Assembly: GCF_001590985.1 (NCBI RefSeq)
Contig: NZ_BCTX01000022.1
Location: 1 to 64,000, forward strand
DNA length: 64,000 nt
Direction of reading: 5' to 3'
From: Novosphingobium naphthalenivorans NBRC 102051
GTDB lineage: Bacteria > Pseudomonadota > Alphaproteobacteria > Sphingomonadales > Sphingomonadaceae
The notes under the pieces are model-generated. The model worked only from the letters and a program-made list of their open reading frames with translations, ran no database searches and was not told the origin of the DNA. Shown here piece by piece: positions 1-7,649 of this stretch. Position numbers and translations under genes: made by a program. Each line of letters begins with the position of its first letter. The stretch's first letter is position 1.

Positions 1-52
1 CCTGGACGGGCGGGCTCGAAAGGCTCGAACCGCTCGGCTGACAAGCCGCGAT

Positions 53-125
53 CCGTTCGTGTCGAGCGAAGTCGAGACACGCTGGCTCGGCGCTGCCGTG
101 TCTCGACTTCGCTCGACACGAACGG
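53..125. repeat. Perfect 29-bp inverted repeat upstream of surE
   Basis: Bases 53-81 and 97-125 are exact reverse complements of each other (29 bp each) around a 15-nt loop. The outer ends read CCGTTCGTGTCGAGCG. The element lies 30 bp before the surE ATG, has no T-tract, and a half-copy of the same outer sequence recurs at 10903-10918, so it behaves like a dispersed intergenic palindrome rather than a gene-specific operator. Whether it terminates the gene entering from the left cannot be seen, because that gene lies outside the window. Confidence 0.9.
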
Positions 126-154
126 CCAATGGAAACTGACAAGAGGCCTCAACA

Positions 155-919
155 ATGCGCATCCTCCTCACCAACGACGACGGCATCAACGCACCGGGCC
201 TCTACGTGCTGGAAAAGATCGCCGCCCAGCTTTCGGACGATATCTGGATCTGCGCACCGAGCGAGGAGCAGTCGGGCGCGGGACACTCGCTCACGCTGAC
301 CCGGCCGGTGCGGATGCGCCAGCACGCGGAGCGGCGCTTTTCGGTGTCGGGCACGCCCACCGATTCGGTGACGATGGCGCTCAAGAAGATCCTGCCCGCC
401 CCGCCGGACCTGATCCTGTCGGGCGTCAATCGCGGCGCCAACCTGGGCGACGACGTGACCTATTCGGGCACGGTCTCCGCTGCGTTCGAAGGGGCGCTGG
501 CCGGCATCCGGGCCATCGCGCTCAGCCAGGTCTATGCCAGGGAGGGCGTGGGCAACGCGGTCGATTTCTCCGCAGCGGAACAGTGGGGCGCAAAAGTCCT
601 GAAACCGCTGCTCGATTTTCCTTTCCCCCAGCGCACCCTTATCAACGTCAACTTCCCGCCCGTCGCCGGCAGCGAGGTAAAGGGCGTTCGCGTGGCCCGG
701 CAGGGCTTTCACGACTACGCCCGCGGATCAGTTGTGGAAGGAATAGACCCGCGCGGTTTTCCTTATTACTGGTTTGGACTACACGGTATCGAACATACCT
801 TGGGCAGTAATACTGATCTCGAAGCGATCGCAGGGGGCTTTGTTTCGGTGACACCATTGCAGATCGATCTGACTCACGAAGGCTCGCTGACCTCGCTGAC
901 GGACCTCTATCGGTCATGA
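155..919 (+). CDS. surE: 5'/3'-nucleotidase SurE
   Basis: SurE is a cytoplasmic metal-dependent phosphatase that removes phosphate from nucleoside 5'- and 3'-monophosphates. The 254-residue length is typical, and the metal-site signatures are intact: LTNDDGINAPG at residues 5-15 (ligands D8, D9), S40 in EEQSGAGHS and N92 in SGVNRGANLGDD. The ATG opens directly on the conserved first strand MRILLTNDDG, which fixes the start. The stop overlaps the ATG of the following LysM/M23 gene by four bases, so the two are translationally coupled. This is the surE-nlpD neighbourhood of many proteobacteria, here without an intervening pcm. Confidence 0.97.
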   Translation: MRILLTNDDGINAPGLYVLEKIAAQLSDDIWICAPSEEQSGAGHSLTLTRPVRMRQHAERRFSVSGTPTDSVTMALKKILPAPPDLILSGVNRGANLGDDVTYSGTVSAAFEGALAGIRAIALSQVYAREGVGNAVDFSAAEQWGAKVLKPLLDFPFPQRTLINVNFPPVAGSEVKGVRVARQGFHDYARGSVVEGIDPRGFPYYWFGLHGIEHTLGSNTDLEAIAGGFVSVTPLQIDLTHEGSLTSLTDLYRS

Positions 920-2181
920 TGCGCGCACGCCTGCTGACGGCTGCCGCACTTGTCGCGGTATTTTCGGGAACGGCCGCTCCCGCCCTCGCTGCTTCTCCCG
1001 ATCAGGAGACTGTCCACGTCGTCGAAACCGGCGAAACGCTGAACGGCATTGCCAACCGCGCCGGAATTTCGGCTGAGGCCATAGCCAAGGCCAATGGCCT
1101 CGAAGCTCCCTATCTCGTCAGGGTCGGCCAGAAACTCGCCATTCCGCGCAAAACGGCAGCCGATCCCGCTCCGGCGGCGCCATCGCAGGACGGCGGAAGC
1201 TTTCACGTCGTCGGGACCGGTGAAACGCTGAACGGCATTGCCAATCGCGCGGGTGTCTCGTCCGCCGCGCTGGCCCGAGCCAATGGCCTTGAGGCTCCCT
1301 ATCTCGTCAAGGTCGGCCAGAAACTCCAGATTCCGGGCGCCGCGCCGGTGCGGACGGCCGCCCGCGTGATCGAGACCCGCCAGCCCTCGCCCACGGCTAC
1401 GGATTCCCTCGCCGAGGAAACCGTTCATATCGTGAAGCCGGGCGAGACGCTGGGCGGCATTGCCGTGCGCGCAAAAGTGCCGCGCGTGCTGATCGCCGAG
1501 GCCAACGGGCTGCAGCCTCCCTACACCGTCAAGGTCGGCCAGAAACTGCATCTCCCGCGCACCCGCCGCCATGCCGTCACCGCAGGCGACACCGGATTCT
1601 CGCTGGCGATGAAATACGGCGTGCCGTGGGAGCAGATCGCGACCGCCAACAACCTCGATCCCGAGGCTCCGCTCAAGGCGGGTGAAAACCTGCTGATCCC
1701 CACGCTGCTCAATCCGCCGCAGACGGGCGTTTCGAAGCTGGACCCCGCTCCGGTGCCGAGCGCCGCGCCCGCCACACCGGCCGCAGCCCCTGCGCCTGCG
1801 AAAACGGCCCGCTTCGGCTGGCCTGTCAGCGGCCCGGTGCGCCGCGGCTATGCGACCGGCTCCAATTATCACGACGGGCTGGATATTCAGGCCGCAAAAG
1901 GCACCATGGTCCGTGCTGCCGCGGCAGGAACGGTGAAGTTCGCAGGCAAGGAAAAGGACCAGTTCGGCAACCTCGTGGTCATCGACCACGGTGGCGGCTG
2001 GTACACCGCCTACGGCTTCCTCAGCCGCGTCACAGTGAAGGAAGGCGCCAAGGTCGCGGCCGGCGAGCGCATTGGTCTGGTCGGCAGCACCGGCATGGCC
2101 AAGGGCAGTGAACTGCACTTCGAAGTGCGGCAGGACGGCAAGCCGGTCGACCCGCTGGACGAGCTGCCCAAGGCTCCCTAA
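916..2181 (+). CDS. LysM/M23 domain murein hydrolase regulator (DipM/NlpD-like)
   Basis: This is a secreted peptidoglycan-binding protein of 421 residues. A signal peptide (about residues 1-26, ending PALAA) is followed by three clear LysM modules (about 33-77, 97-140, 170-213) with the repeated ETLNGIANRAG pattern, a fourth degenerate LysM-like segment (about 217-262), a Pro/Ala linker and a C-terminal M23/LytM domain (about 300-415). In the M23 domain the HDGLD motif is kept, but the usual HLH metal/catalytic motif reads ELH in GSELHFEV. That favours a non-catalytic amidase activator, as described for NlpD and for Caulobacter DipM, which also carries four LysM modules. It is coupled to surE by a four-base overlap. 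A role in division-site cell-wall remodelling is inferred from family and domain order. Confidence 0.9.
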   Translation: MMRARLLTAAALVAVFSGTAAPALAASPDQETVHVVETGETLNGIANRAGISAEAIAKANGLEAPYLVRVGQKLAIPRKTAADPAPAAPSQDGGSFHVVGTGETLNGIANRAGVSSAALARANGLEAPYLVKVGQKLQIPGAAPVRTAARVIETRQPSPTATDSLAEETVHIVKPGETLGGIAVRAKVPRVLIAEANGLQPPYTVKVGQKLHLPRTRRHAVTAGDTGFSLAMKYGVPWEQIATANNLDPEAPLKAGENLLIPTLLNPPQTGVSKLDPAPVPSAAPATPAAAPAPAKTARFGWPVSGPVRRGYATGSNYHDGLDIQAAKGTMVRAAAAGTVKFAGKEKDQFGNLVVIDHGGGWYTAYGFLSRVTVKEGAKVAAGERIGLVGSTGMAKGSELHFEVRQDGKPVDPLDELPKAP

Positions 2182-2191
2182 GCACGGCGCA

Positions 2192-3223
2192 ATGCCGAGG
2201 AAGCGGACCCCGCCAGCCCTGTTCAAGCCCCTGCGCCGCGCGCTCGCCGTGCCCGTCTGGGCCGATGTGGCGCTCAGATTAGGTGCCGCGCTGGCGCTGG
2301 TATTCGTCGTCGTGATGGTCCATTGGCTCGACCGCGACGGGCTGAAAGACACGCACGACGGCAGCATCAGCTTTCTCGATGTCGTCTATTTCACGATGAT
2401 CTCGATCACCACGACCGGCTTCGGCGATATCGCCCCGGTCAGCGACAAGTCCCGCCTGATCGAAGCCGTGATCGTCACGCCGATCCGGCTTGCCGTCATC
2501 TACATATTCGTCGGCACCGCCTACAATTTCATCATCAAGCGCAGTTGGGAGACCTGGCGAATGAAGCGCATTCAGGAACGCCTGGCCGGCCATGTGGTCG
2601 TGCTCGGTTATGGCGTCAGCGGTTCGGAAGCCGTCGCCGAACTGATCGCACGCGGCACCGATCCCGCCGGCATCGTCGTCATCGATCCCAGCCCTCAGCG
2701 GCTGGCTCTGGCCGAGCAGGCCGGATGCAACGTGATGGAAGGCGATGCGACTCGCGACGAAACGCTGGAGGCCGTGCGCATCAGCCGGGCCCAGTCGATC
2801 CTGGTCTCGGCCGGACGCGACGATACGACGATCCTGATCATCCTGACCGCGCGCCATGTCGCCCCCGATGTGCCGATCACCGCCGTCGTGCGCGCCGACG
2901 ACAACGAGCTGCTGGCCCGGCAGGCAGGCGCCAACAATGTCATCAACCCGGTCCGCTTCACGGGCCTGCTGCTCGCCGGATCGGCGGAAGGACGGCACAT
3001 ATCCGATTACCTTTCGGACCTGGCCTCGGTGACGGGCCGCGTCCAACTCGTCGAACGCCCTGTCGCCGCCGACGAAATCGGGCAGCCGCTGGAGGGCATC
3101 CGCAGCGGAAAAGGCCTCAGAATTTACCGCGGAGAGCGCGCTATCGGTTTCTGGGAACCCGAAGCCGATGCCCTGGAAGCGGGCGACATGATCGTCGAGA
3201 TCACGGCCACCCAGCCGGTCTGA
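2192..3223 (+). CDS. Two-TM potassium channel with RCK/TrkA-N domain
   Basis: The predicted protein of 343 residues is an MthK/Kch-type K+ channel. After a short basic N-terminus come one transmembrane helix (about 28-48), a pore loop with selectivity filter TTTGFGD (about residue 72-78), a second helix (about 98-115) and a cytosolic RCK domain starting at the Rossmann motif GHVVVLGYGVSGSEA, with acidic DATRDE and the ENN-like GANNVINPVR region. A C-terminal RCK_C-like part follows. The reading frame is open further upstream, but the ATG at 2192 lies just after the M23 gene and gives the normal N-terminus, so I chose it. It is probably co-transcribed with the two genes before it. The ligand for the RCK domain cannot be deduced. 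Confidence 0.92.
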   Translation: MPRKRTPPALFKPLRRALAVPVWADVALRLGAALALVFVVVMVHWLDRDGLKDTHDGSISFLDVVYFTMISITTTGFGDIAPVSDKSRLIEAVIVTPIRLAVIYIFVGTAYNFIIKRSWETWRMKRIQERLAGHVVVLGYGVSGSEAVAELIARGTDPAGIVVIDPSPQRLALAEQAGCNVMEGDATRDETLEAVRISRAQSILVSAGRDDTTILIILTARHVAPDVPITAVVRADDNELLARQAGANNVINPVRFTGLLLAGSAEGRHISDYLSDLASVTGRVQLVERPVAADEIGQPLEGIRSGKGLRIYRGERAIGFWEPEADALEAGDMIVEITATQPV

Positions 3224-3230
3224 CAGACAG

Positions 3231-3623
3231 TCAGCCCAGCGCCCAGAATACCAGCCCCATCGCCAGATAGGCGACCAGCCAGAACAGGCAGTCCATCACC
3301 CCGCGCGCCGGCTCCGTGCGATTGCGCAGATGCGTGAGCCAGACTGCCGGGATAACGAAAGCCATGGCAATTCCGCCGGACTGCATGAAATAGAGCCACG
3401 GCTTGACCGACAGGGTCTCGACGCCGATCCGCGCGAAATTGTGCCCCAGCATGACCGAGCCGATCAGGAACACGAAAGCGATGAGCAGGTAATTGCCGCC
3501 GCGCTCCGCATTGCCCTGCTGCAATGCCCCTCCGGTGCGGGACAGGCGCCCGTTCCAAAGCAGCCCGATCGCGACCGCCAGCGCCGCGGCCAGAAATACC
3601 GCCAGCCAGTTTACAGGACCCAT
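3231..3623 (-). CDS. DUF1761 family integral membrane protein
   Basis: The 130-residue protein is almost entirely hydrophobic with four likely transmembrane helices (about 4-23, 44-62, 75-97, 110-130). Sequence features such as GNYLLIAFVFLIGSVMLGHNF and a C-terminal FWALG match the general look of DUF1761 membrane proteins, whose function is unknown. The ATG at 3623 is preceded by aggagag, a good ribosome site, and the gene sits 13 bp downstream of the hypothetical gene at 3637-4170, suggesting an operon. Convergent with the K+ channel gene, with only 7 bp between the stops. Confidence 0.75.
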   Translation of the reverse strand: MGPVNWLAVFLAAALAVAIGLLWNGRLSRTGGALQQGNAERGGNYLLIAFVFLIGSVMLGHNFARIGVETLSVKPWLYFMQSGGIAMAFVIPAVWLTHLRNRTEPARGVMDCLFWLVAYLAMGLVFWALG

Positions 3624-3636
3624 CGCACGTTCTCTC

Positions 3637-4170
3637 CTAGTTCTTCCTGCCTTCGGACCCTTGCGCCGGCTCAGGCCACGACAGTCGTGCCACATGCCCC
3701 TCGTTCGCGTCCATCCAGTTACAGGCGAATTGTGAAAGGCTGTCCCGGATTTCCATCAGCGCGTCTTCGGCGATCTGCGGGAGCGGAACATAAGACGAGG
3801 CACAAGCGGTAGCCGCCAGGGCCAACAACGCCTGATCGTCGCCGCCTCCCACCCATAAATCGGCCTCGAAGCATTCGACCAGCCGTTCCGCCTGCAGCAA
3901 CTGCACGATCGCCATGCCGGGAACAACAGCCCGGCTGGCACTGGCATGACCATGTTCATTGGCCAGTTCCGCCAGGTCTTCCGGGTGCCGTCCATCGGCG
4001 ACCATCCCCCAGAAACCCTGCGTCAGGCCAAGCCCCTGCTCCACGAAGTAATGCACGGCGTCGTGCGGCACGGGGCCCTTTTTCGGAAACCGCGTGACAA
4101 CGGAGCTGCCGTCCTCGCGCAGGATTTCGATCCGGTCGTCCCGAGCCCCCTTTCTGATGGCAATTTCCAT
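3637..4170 (-). CDS. Conserved hypothetical protein, 177 aa
   Basis: I do not recognise this protein. It is soluble, 177 residues, acidic to neutral, with no signal peptide or membrane segment. The N-terminal half carries EILREDGSSVVTRFPKKGP followed by HDAVHYFVEQGLGL, which resembles small conserved sphingomonad proteins next to translation genes, but no catalytic motif is visible. It lies divergent from rimO (68 bp between starts) and immediately upstream of the DUF1761 membrane gene with which it probably forms a two-gene operon. Confidence 0.75.
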   Translation of the reverse strand: MEIAIRKGARDDRIEILREDGSSVVTRFPKKGPVPHDAVHYFVEQGLGLTQGFWGMVADGRHPEDLAELANEHGHASASRAVVPGMAIVQLLQAERLVECFEADLWVGGGDDQALLALAATACASSYVPLPQIAEDALMEIRDSLSQFACNWMDANEGHVARLSWPEPAQGSEGRKN

Positions 4171-4238
4171 GACGACAGCGTGCTCTTCGCGTTTCTCGTG
4201 ACTCCGGCGCGCAATCAGCGTATCGGGCGCGCCATCCC

Positions 4239-5621
4239 ATGGCCACAGAAATTCCCTCTCCGCCCAAGGTCGGCATGGTCAGCCTCGGCTGCCCCAAGGC
4301 GCTTGTCGATTCCGAACGCATCCTCACCCGCCTGCGCGCGGACGGTTACACCATGAGCCCGGACTATGCCGGTGCCGATGTGGTGCTCGTCAATACGTGC
4401 GGCTTCCTTGATTCCGCCAAGGAGGAAAGCCTTGCCGCGATCGGCGAAGCGATGGCCGAAAACGGCCGCGTGATCGTCACCGGCTGCATGGGCAACGAGG
4501 CCGAGGCGATCCGCGCCCGGTTCCCGCAAGTCCTGGCAGTGACCGGCGCACACCAGTACGAAGCGGTGGTCGAGGCCGTGCATGAGGCCGCCCCGCCCGA
4601 GCTTTCGCCTTATGTCGATCTCATCCCCCAGGCTTACGATGAGGCCGGGGTCAAGCTCACGCCGCGCCACTACAGCTATCTGAAGATTTCCGAGGGCTGC
4701 AACCATGCCTGCTCGTTCTGCATCATCCCCTCGCTGCGCGGCAAGCTCGTCAGCCGCCGCATCGACGCGGTGCTGCGCGAGGCGGAAAAGCTGGTGCAGG
4801 CCGGCACGCGCGAACTGCTGGTGATCAGCCAGGACACGTCTGCCTATGGCGTCGACGTGCGCCACGAGGAGCGCATGTGGAAGGATCACCCGGTCCGCAC
4901 CCACATGACCGATCTCGCCCGCGAACTCGGCCAATTGAGCGACGCGCAAGGGCGCAGGCCCTGGGTGCGGCTGCACTACGTCTATCCCTATCCGCATGTC
5001 GACGCGGTGATCCCGCTCATGGCCGAAGGGCTGCTGACGCCTTACCTCGACATCCCCTTCCAGCACGCCGCGCCTTCGGTGCTCAAGGCGATGAAGCGCC
5101 CGGCCAATGAGGCCAAAGTGCTCGAACGGCTGCGCTCCTGGCGCGAAATCTGCCCGGACATCGCCATTCGCTCCAGCTTCGTAGTCGGCTTTCCGGGCGA
5201 GACCGAGGCGGATTTCCAGTATCTGCTCGACTGGCTCGACGAAGCGCAGCTCGATCGCGTCGGCGCGTTCCGCTTCGAACCCGTCGAAGGCGCTGCCGCC
5301 AACGATCTGCCCGGCGCCGTGCCGGAAGAGGTCAAGGAAGAGCGCTACGCCCGGATCATGGAAAAGACCGCCGCAATCAGCGCTGCCAAGCTTGCCGCCA
5401 AAATCGGCCGGACGCTGCCTGTCATCATCGACGAAGTGGGCGACCCCGACGAGGATGGCGACATCGGCGCAACTGGCCGCTCGCAGGCAGACGCCCCGGA
5501 AATCGACGGCAACGTCTTCCTCCGCAACGTCGGAAATGACGTGCAAGTTGGTGATATTATTGATGTTTCCATAGAGGATTCCGACGAGCACGACTTGTAT
5601 GGCGTCGCCGTCCGGCCGTAA
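4239..5621 (+). CDS. rimO: Ribosomal protein uS12 methylthiotransferase RimO
   Basis: RimO is a radical-SAM enzyme that adds a methylthio group to the conserved aspartate (Asp88 in Escherichia coli) of ribosomal protein S12. The 460-residue chain shows the three-part layout: an N-terminal UPF0004 domain with three iron-sulfur cysteines (C18 in [13 protein letters not shown]54, C83 in VTGCMGNEA), the radical-SAM CxxxCxxC motif at C154, C158, C161 in [17 protein letters not shown], and a C-terminal TRAM domain. [12 protein letters not shown] is the RimO rather than MiaB version of the first motif. The ATG at 4239 starts eight residues before the first conserved strand. A monocistronic unit is likely because an sRNA locus follows. 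Confidence 0.97.
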   Translation: MATEIPSPPKVGMVSLGCPKALVDSERILTRLRADGYTMSPDYAGADVVLVNTCGFLDSAKEESLAAIGEAMAENGRVIVTGCMGNEAEAIRARFPQVLAVTGAHQYEAVVEAVHEAAPPELSPYVDLIPQAYDEAGVKLTPRHYSYLKISEGCNHACSFCIIPSLRGKLVSRRIDAVLREAEKLVQAGTRELLVISQDTSAYGVDVRHEERMWKDHPVRTHMTDLARELGQLSDAQGRRPWVRLHYVYPYPHVDAVIPLMAEGLLTPYLDIPFQHAAPSVLKAMKRPANEAKVLERLRSWREICPDIAIRSSFVVGFPGETEADFQYLLDWLDEAQLDRVGAFRFEPVEGAAANDLPGAVPEEVKEERYARIMEKTAAISAAKLAAKIGRTLPVIIDEVGDPDEDGDIGATGRSQADAPEIDGNVFLRNVGNDVQVGDIIDVSIEDSDEHDLYGVAVRP

Positions 5622-5647
5622 TCGTCACCGAGACTACGGCATCTGAG

Positions 5648-5687
5648 TTGCAAACCTTGCAACTACTGAGAAAGTTTTCGCATTTGC
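5648..5687 (+). promoter_or_regulatory. Promoter-like block of small RNA copy 1
   Basis: This 40-nt block contains TTGCAA, three bases, TTGCAAC, then TTTTCGCATTTGC at its right end. The same elements at the same spacing recur at 5831-5870. Because the blocks precede two duplicated terminator-ended units, I read them as promoters or operators. Assignment of -35 and -10 hexamers is not clear from sequence; the doubled TTGCAA could equally be a regulator site. Confidence 0.5.
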
Positions 5688-5782
5688 GGGAATCAGGATC
5701 GGGGCCCATACAGAACAGGCCTTTCAGGCATCCTCTCCCAAATAACTTTCATAAGGCTGGTCTCCGGACTGGCCTTTTTTTT
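5688..5782 (+). ncRNA. Candidate small RNA, tandem copy 1
   Basis: The predicted transcript of roughly 90 nt starts somewhere after the promoter-like block; the 5' end is not known. It contains a 27-nt core at 5716-5742, identical base for base with copy 2 at 5899-5925, that includes a small GCCT/AGGC hairpin and then the unpaired pyrimidine run ATCCTCTCCCAAA, which could pair with Shine-Dalgarno sequences. It ends in a factor-independent terminator at 5755-5782. No open reading frame with a ribosome site fits the unit. The 28-nt segment between promoter block and core has diverged from copy 2 although its length is the same. Confidence 0.6.
5755..5782 (+). terminator. Rho-independent terminator of small RNA copy 1
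   Basis: The stem GGCTGGTC/GACTGGCC (8 bp, two G-U pairs) closes a TCCG tetraloop of the stable UNCG class and runs straight into eight T residues (5775-5782). Confidence 0.88.
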
Positions 5783-5830
5783 GCGCGATTTCCGTCGCTT
5801 GCCGGGCGGACCTGCGCCGGAACTTCACAG

Positions 5831-5870
5831 TTGCAAGATATGCAACCACACTAAACCTTTTCGCATTTGC
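5831..5870 (+). promoter_or_regulatory. Promoter-like block of small RNA copy 2
   Basis: Second copy of the 40-nt block: TTGCAA, GAT, ATGCAAC, and TTTTCGCATTTGC at the end, exactly 183 bp after the first. The 13 bases at the right end and the TTGCAA are identical to copy 1, whereas the intervening bases differ, which suggests that the conserved parts are under selection. Confidence 0.5.
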
Positions 5871-5964
5871 AGCACAGCGGCCTCTGGAGCATAAGGATCA
5901 GGCCTTTCAGGCATCCTCTCCCAAAAACTTCCAAAGGGCTGGTCTTCGGACCGGCCTTTTTTTT
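5871..5964 (+). ncRNA. Candidate small RNA, tandem copy 2
   Basis: Second unit of the tandem pair, about 90 nt. The core at 5899-5925 matches copy 1 completely and again lies 28 nt after the promoter-like block. The core presents CCTCTCCC, complementary to purine-rich ribosome-binding sites, so translational repression of several mRNAs would be a natural role. The unit ends in a UUCG-loop terminator (5937-5964). It lies 86 bp upstream of the CinA-like gene and points the same way, but the terminator separates them. Confidence 0.6.
5937..5964 (+). terminator. Rho-independent terminator of small RNA copy 2
   Basis: The stem GGCTGGTC/GACCGGCC (8 bp, one G-U pair) closes a TTCG tetraloop and is followed by eight T residues (5957-5964). 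Compared with copy 1, a base change in the stem and one in the loop both preserve the structure. Confidence 0.9.
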
Positions 5965-6049
5965 CGCCGGTGCCTCGGCATCGCATCCGGACGGCCGCGT
6001 CGGCATTCCCTCTCTGGCCCCGGCGGGCCTTTTCGACTAGCCAGTCGCC

Positions 6050-6811
6050 ATGGCCAGCCCCTCGCGAATCTTCACCGCCGCCCTCGTCGTCATCGGAGAC
6101 GAGATCCTGTCCGGCCGCACGCATGACAAGAACATCGCCCAGGTCGCGGCCTGGCTGCAGGTGCAGGGTATCCGCCTCAAGGAAGTGCGCGTGGTGGCGG
6201 ACGATACGGCCGCGATCGTCGAGGCGGTGAATACCTTGCGGGCCCGCAACGACTATCTCTTCACCACCGGCGGCATCGGCCCCACGCATGACGACATCAC
6301 CGTTGATGCCATTGCCGAGGCCCTGGGCGTGCCGGTGATCGTCCATCCCGAAGCGCGCGCCATTCTGGAAAGCTATTACGAAACGCGTGGCGGCCTTACC
6401 GATGCCCGCCTGCGCATGGCCCGCACGCCCGATGGCGCCAGCCTGATTCCCAATCGCTACAGCGGCGCGCCGGGCATCCGCTATGGCAACGTGTTCATCA
6501 TGGCCGGCGTGCCCAGCATTACCGCCGGAATGCTCGATGCCCTGTCCGGCAAGCTGGAAGGCGGCGCACCGCTGCTTTCGGAAACGATCGGCTGCTGGGT
6601 CGGCGAAAGCGAAGTCGCGGATCTGCTGCGCGAGACCGAAAAGACTTTCGAGACCTGCCAGATCGGCTCCTATCCGTTCTGGGCGGAAGGCAGGACCGGC
6701 GCGAATTTCGTGATTCGCTCGGTCGATGCCGAGGATCTGGCCGCTTGCACCCGTGCGCTGGTCAGAGGGCTGGAAGCGCTCGGCAACCCGGCGATCGCAG
6801 GGGGCATCTGA
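6050..6811 (+). CDS. CinA/MoaB-type molybdopterin-binding domain protein
   Basis: This 253-residue protein belongs to the MoaB/CinA-N family (competence/damage-inducible protein A, N-terminal part). It begins with the typical strand AALVVIGDEILSGRTHDKN and carries the signature TTGGIGPTHDDITVDAIAE (about residues 74-92). The C-terminal amidase domain (PncC) of full CinA is absent, so nicotinamide-nucleotide recycling should not be assumed; proteins of this size are usually annotated as molybdopterin-binding or CinA-like. The ATG at 6050 is followed by a basic stretch and then the first strand. The TGA is one base from the TTG start of the next gene, so the two are likely coupled. Confidence 0.9.
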   Translation: MASPSRIFTAALVVIGDEILSGRTHDKNIAQVAAWLQVQGIRLKEVRVVADDTAAIVEAVNTLRARNDYLFTTGGIGPTHDDITVDAIAEALGVPVIVHPEARAILESYYETRGGLTDARLRMARTPDGASLIPNRYSGAPGIRYGNVFIMAGVPSITAGMLDALSGKLEGGAPLLSETIGCWVGESEVADLLRETEKTFETCQIGSYPFWAEGRTGANFVIRSVDAEDLAACTRALVRGLEALGNPAIAGGI

Positions 6812-6812
6812 C

Positions 6813-7361
6813 TTGCTGCCACCGATCGTTGCCGTGGCCAGTTCCGTGACCGACCCGGCCATGCAGCCGACCATAGAAGCCTTCGAAGCCACCCTGCGCC
6901 GCCATGACAGCGCCACGCTGGCGCTGGAGGAGTGGTGCGCCGCGCGCGGCATCGCCGATCCCGCGCGCGTGACCGCGCACCATGTGGAGCGGGCAATGCA
7001 GGGACAGCCTGCGCCCGAAATTCGCACGCGGCTGAAAGTGGCACCCGGCGAAACCGTGGCCATGCGCCACGTGGAACTGCGCTGCGGCCCGGCCACGCTC
7101 TCGATCGCGTGGAACTGGTTCGTGCCAACCCGGCTCACACCGGACATGAAGGACGCCCTGCTCCTCAGCGATGCGCCCTTCGGCAAAGTCGTGGCCCCGC
7201 TCCAGTTCCGCCGCCAGCCTCTGGAGACCCTGCGCGGGCGGGCAGAGGGTTGCCCCGAAGGGACGATCTCCACCCACCGCGCGATGCTGATCCTGCCGGA
7301 CGGCAAGCCCCTCGCCTATCTCATCGAGTGCTACACGGCCGCGAATCTCACCGGCGGCTGA
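6813..7361 (+). CDS. UbiC/chorismate lyase-fold protein
   Basis: A 182-residue protein if the TTG at 6813 is the start; an ATG at 6861 gives 166 residues. The second half has the pattern RLTPDMKDALLLSDAPFGK, then VVAPLQFRR and ISTHRAMLILPDGKPLAYLIE, which matches the layout of chorismate pyruvate-lyase/UTRA-fold proteins (small-ligand site residues Arg and Glu in strands of a six-stranded sheet). UbiC would make 4-hydroxybenzoate for ubiquinone, but the match is by pattern only and other members of the fold bind effectors without catalysis. It follows the CinA-like gene after one base and is presumably co-translated. Confidence 0.65.
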   Translation: MLPPIVAVASSVTDPAMQPTIEAFEATLRRHDSATLALEEWCAARGIADPARVTAHHVERAMQGQPAPEIRTRLKVAPGETVAMRHVELRCGPATLSIAWNWFVPTRLTPDMKDALLLSDAPFGKVVAPLQFRRQPLETLRGRAEGCPEGTISTHRAMLILPDGKPLAYLIECYTAANLTGG

Positions 7362-7612
7362 CGCGGCCGGTTTTTCTGTATCTTTGTCCACATGGGCCAT
7401 GGAAAGTTTTTACAAGAGCATTGTTTATCAATGCCTTGAACGCGCCGTACTTTCACACCTCGGCGAAGCACCGTTCGAGGAAAAATACACGTTTCAAGGA
7501 GCACGGCAGACAGATGCCGCGCGCAGTGTGCCGGATCGGGCGCGAATAGGAAAATCGTCCGGCCACTTCCCCGCCGCGTTCCCTTTGAACGCATCCGCCG
7601 TCAACGCTGGCC

Positions 7613-7649
7613 GTCAGGCTGGCCGTCAACGCCGCTGGGCCAGCCTGAC
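7613..7649. repeat. 12-bp inverted repeat at the SDR gene's 3' end
   Basis: GTCAGGCTGGCC at 7613-7624 is exactly mirrored at 7638-7649 with a 13-nt loop. The right arm lies inside the last codons of the SDR gene and the stop is in the loop. No T-tract follows on either strand, so it may stabilise the mRNA end or act as a weak two-way terminator between the convergent genes. Confidence 0.55.
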
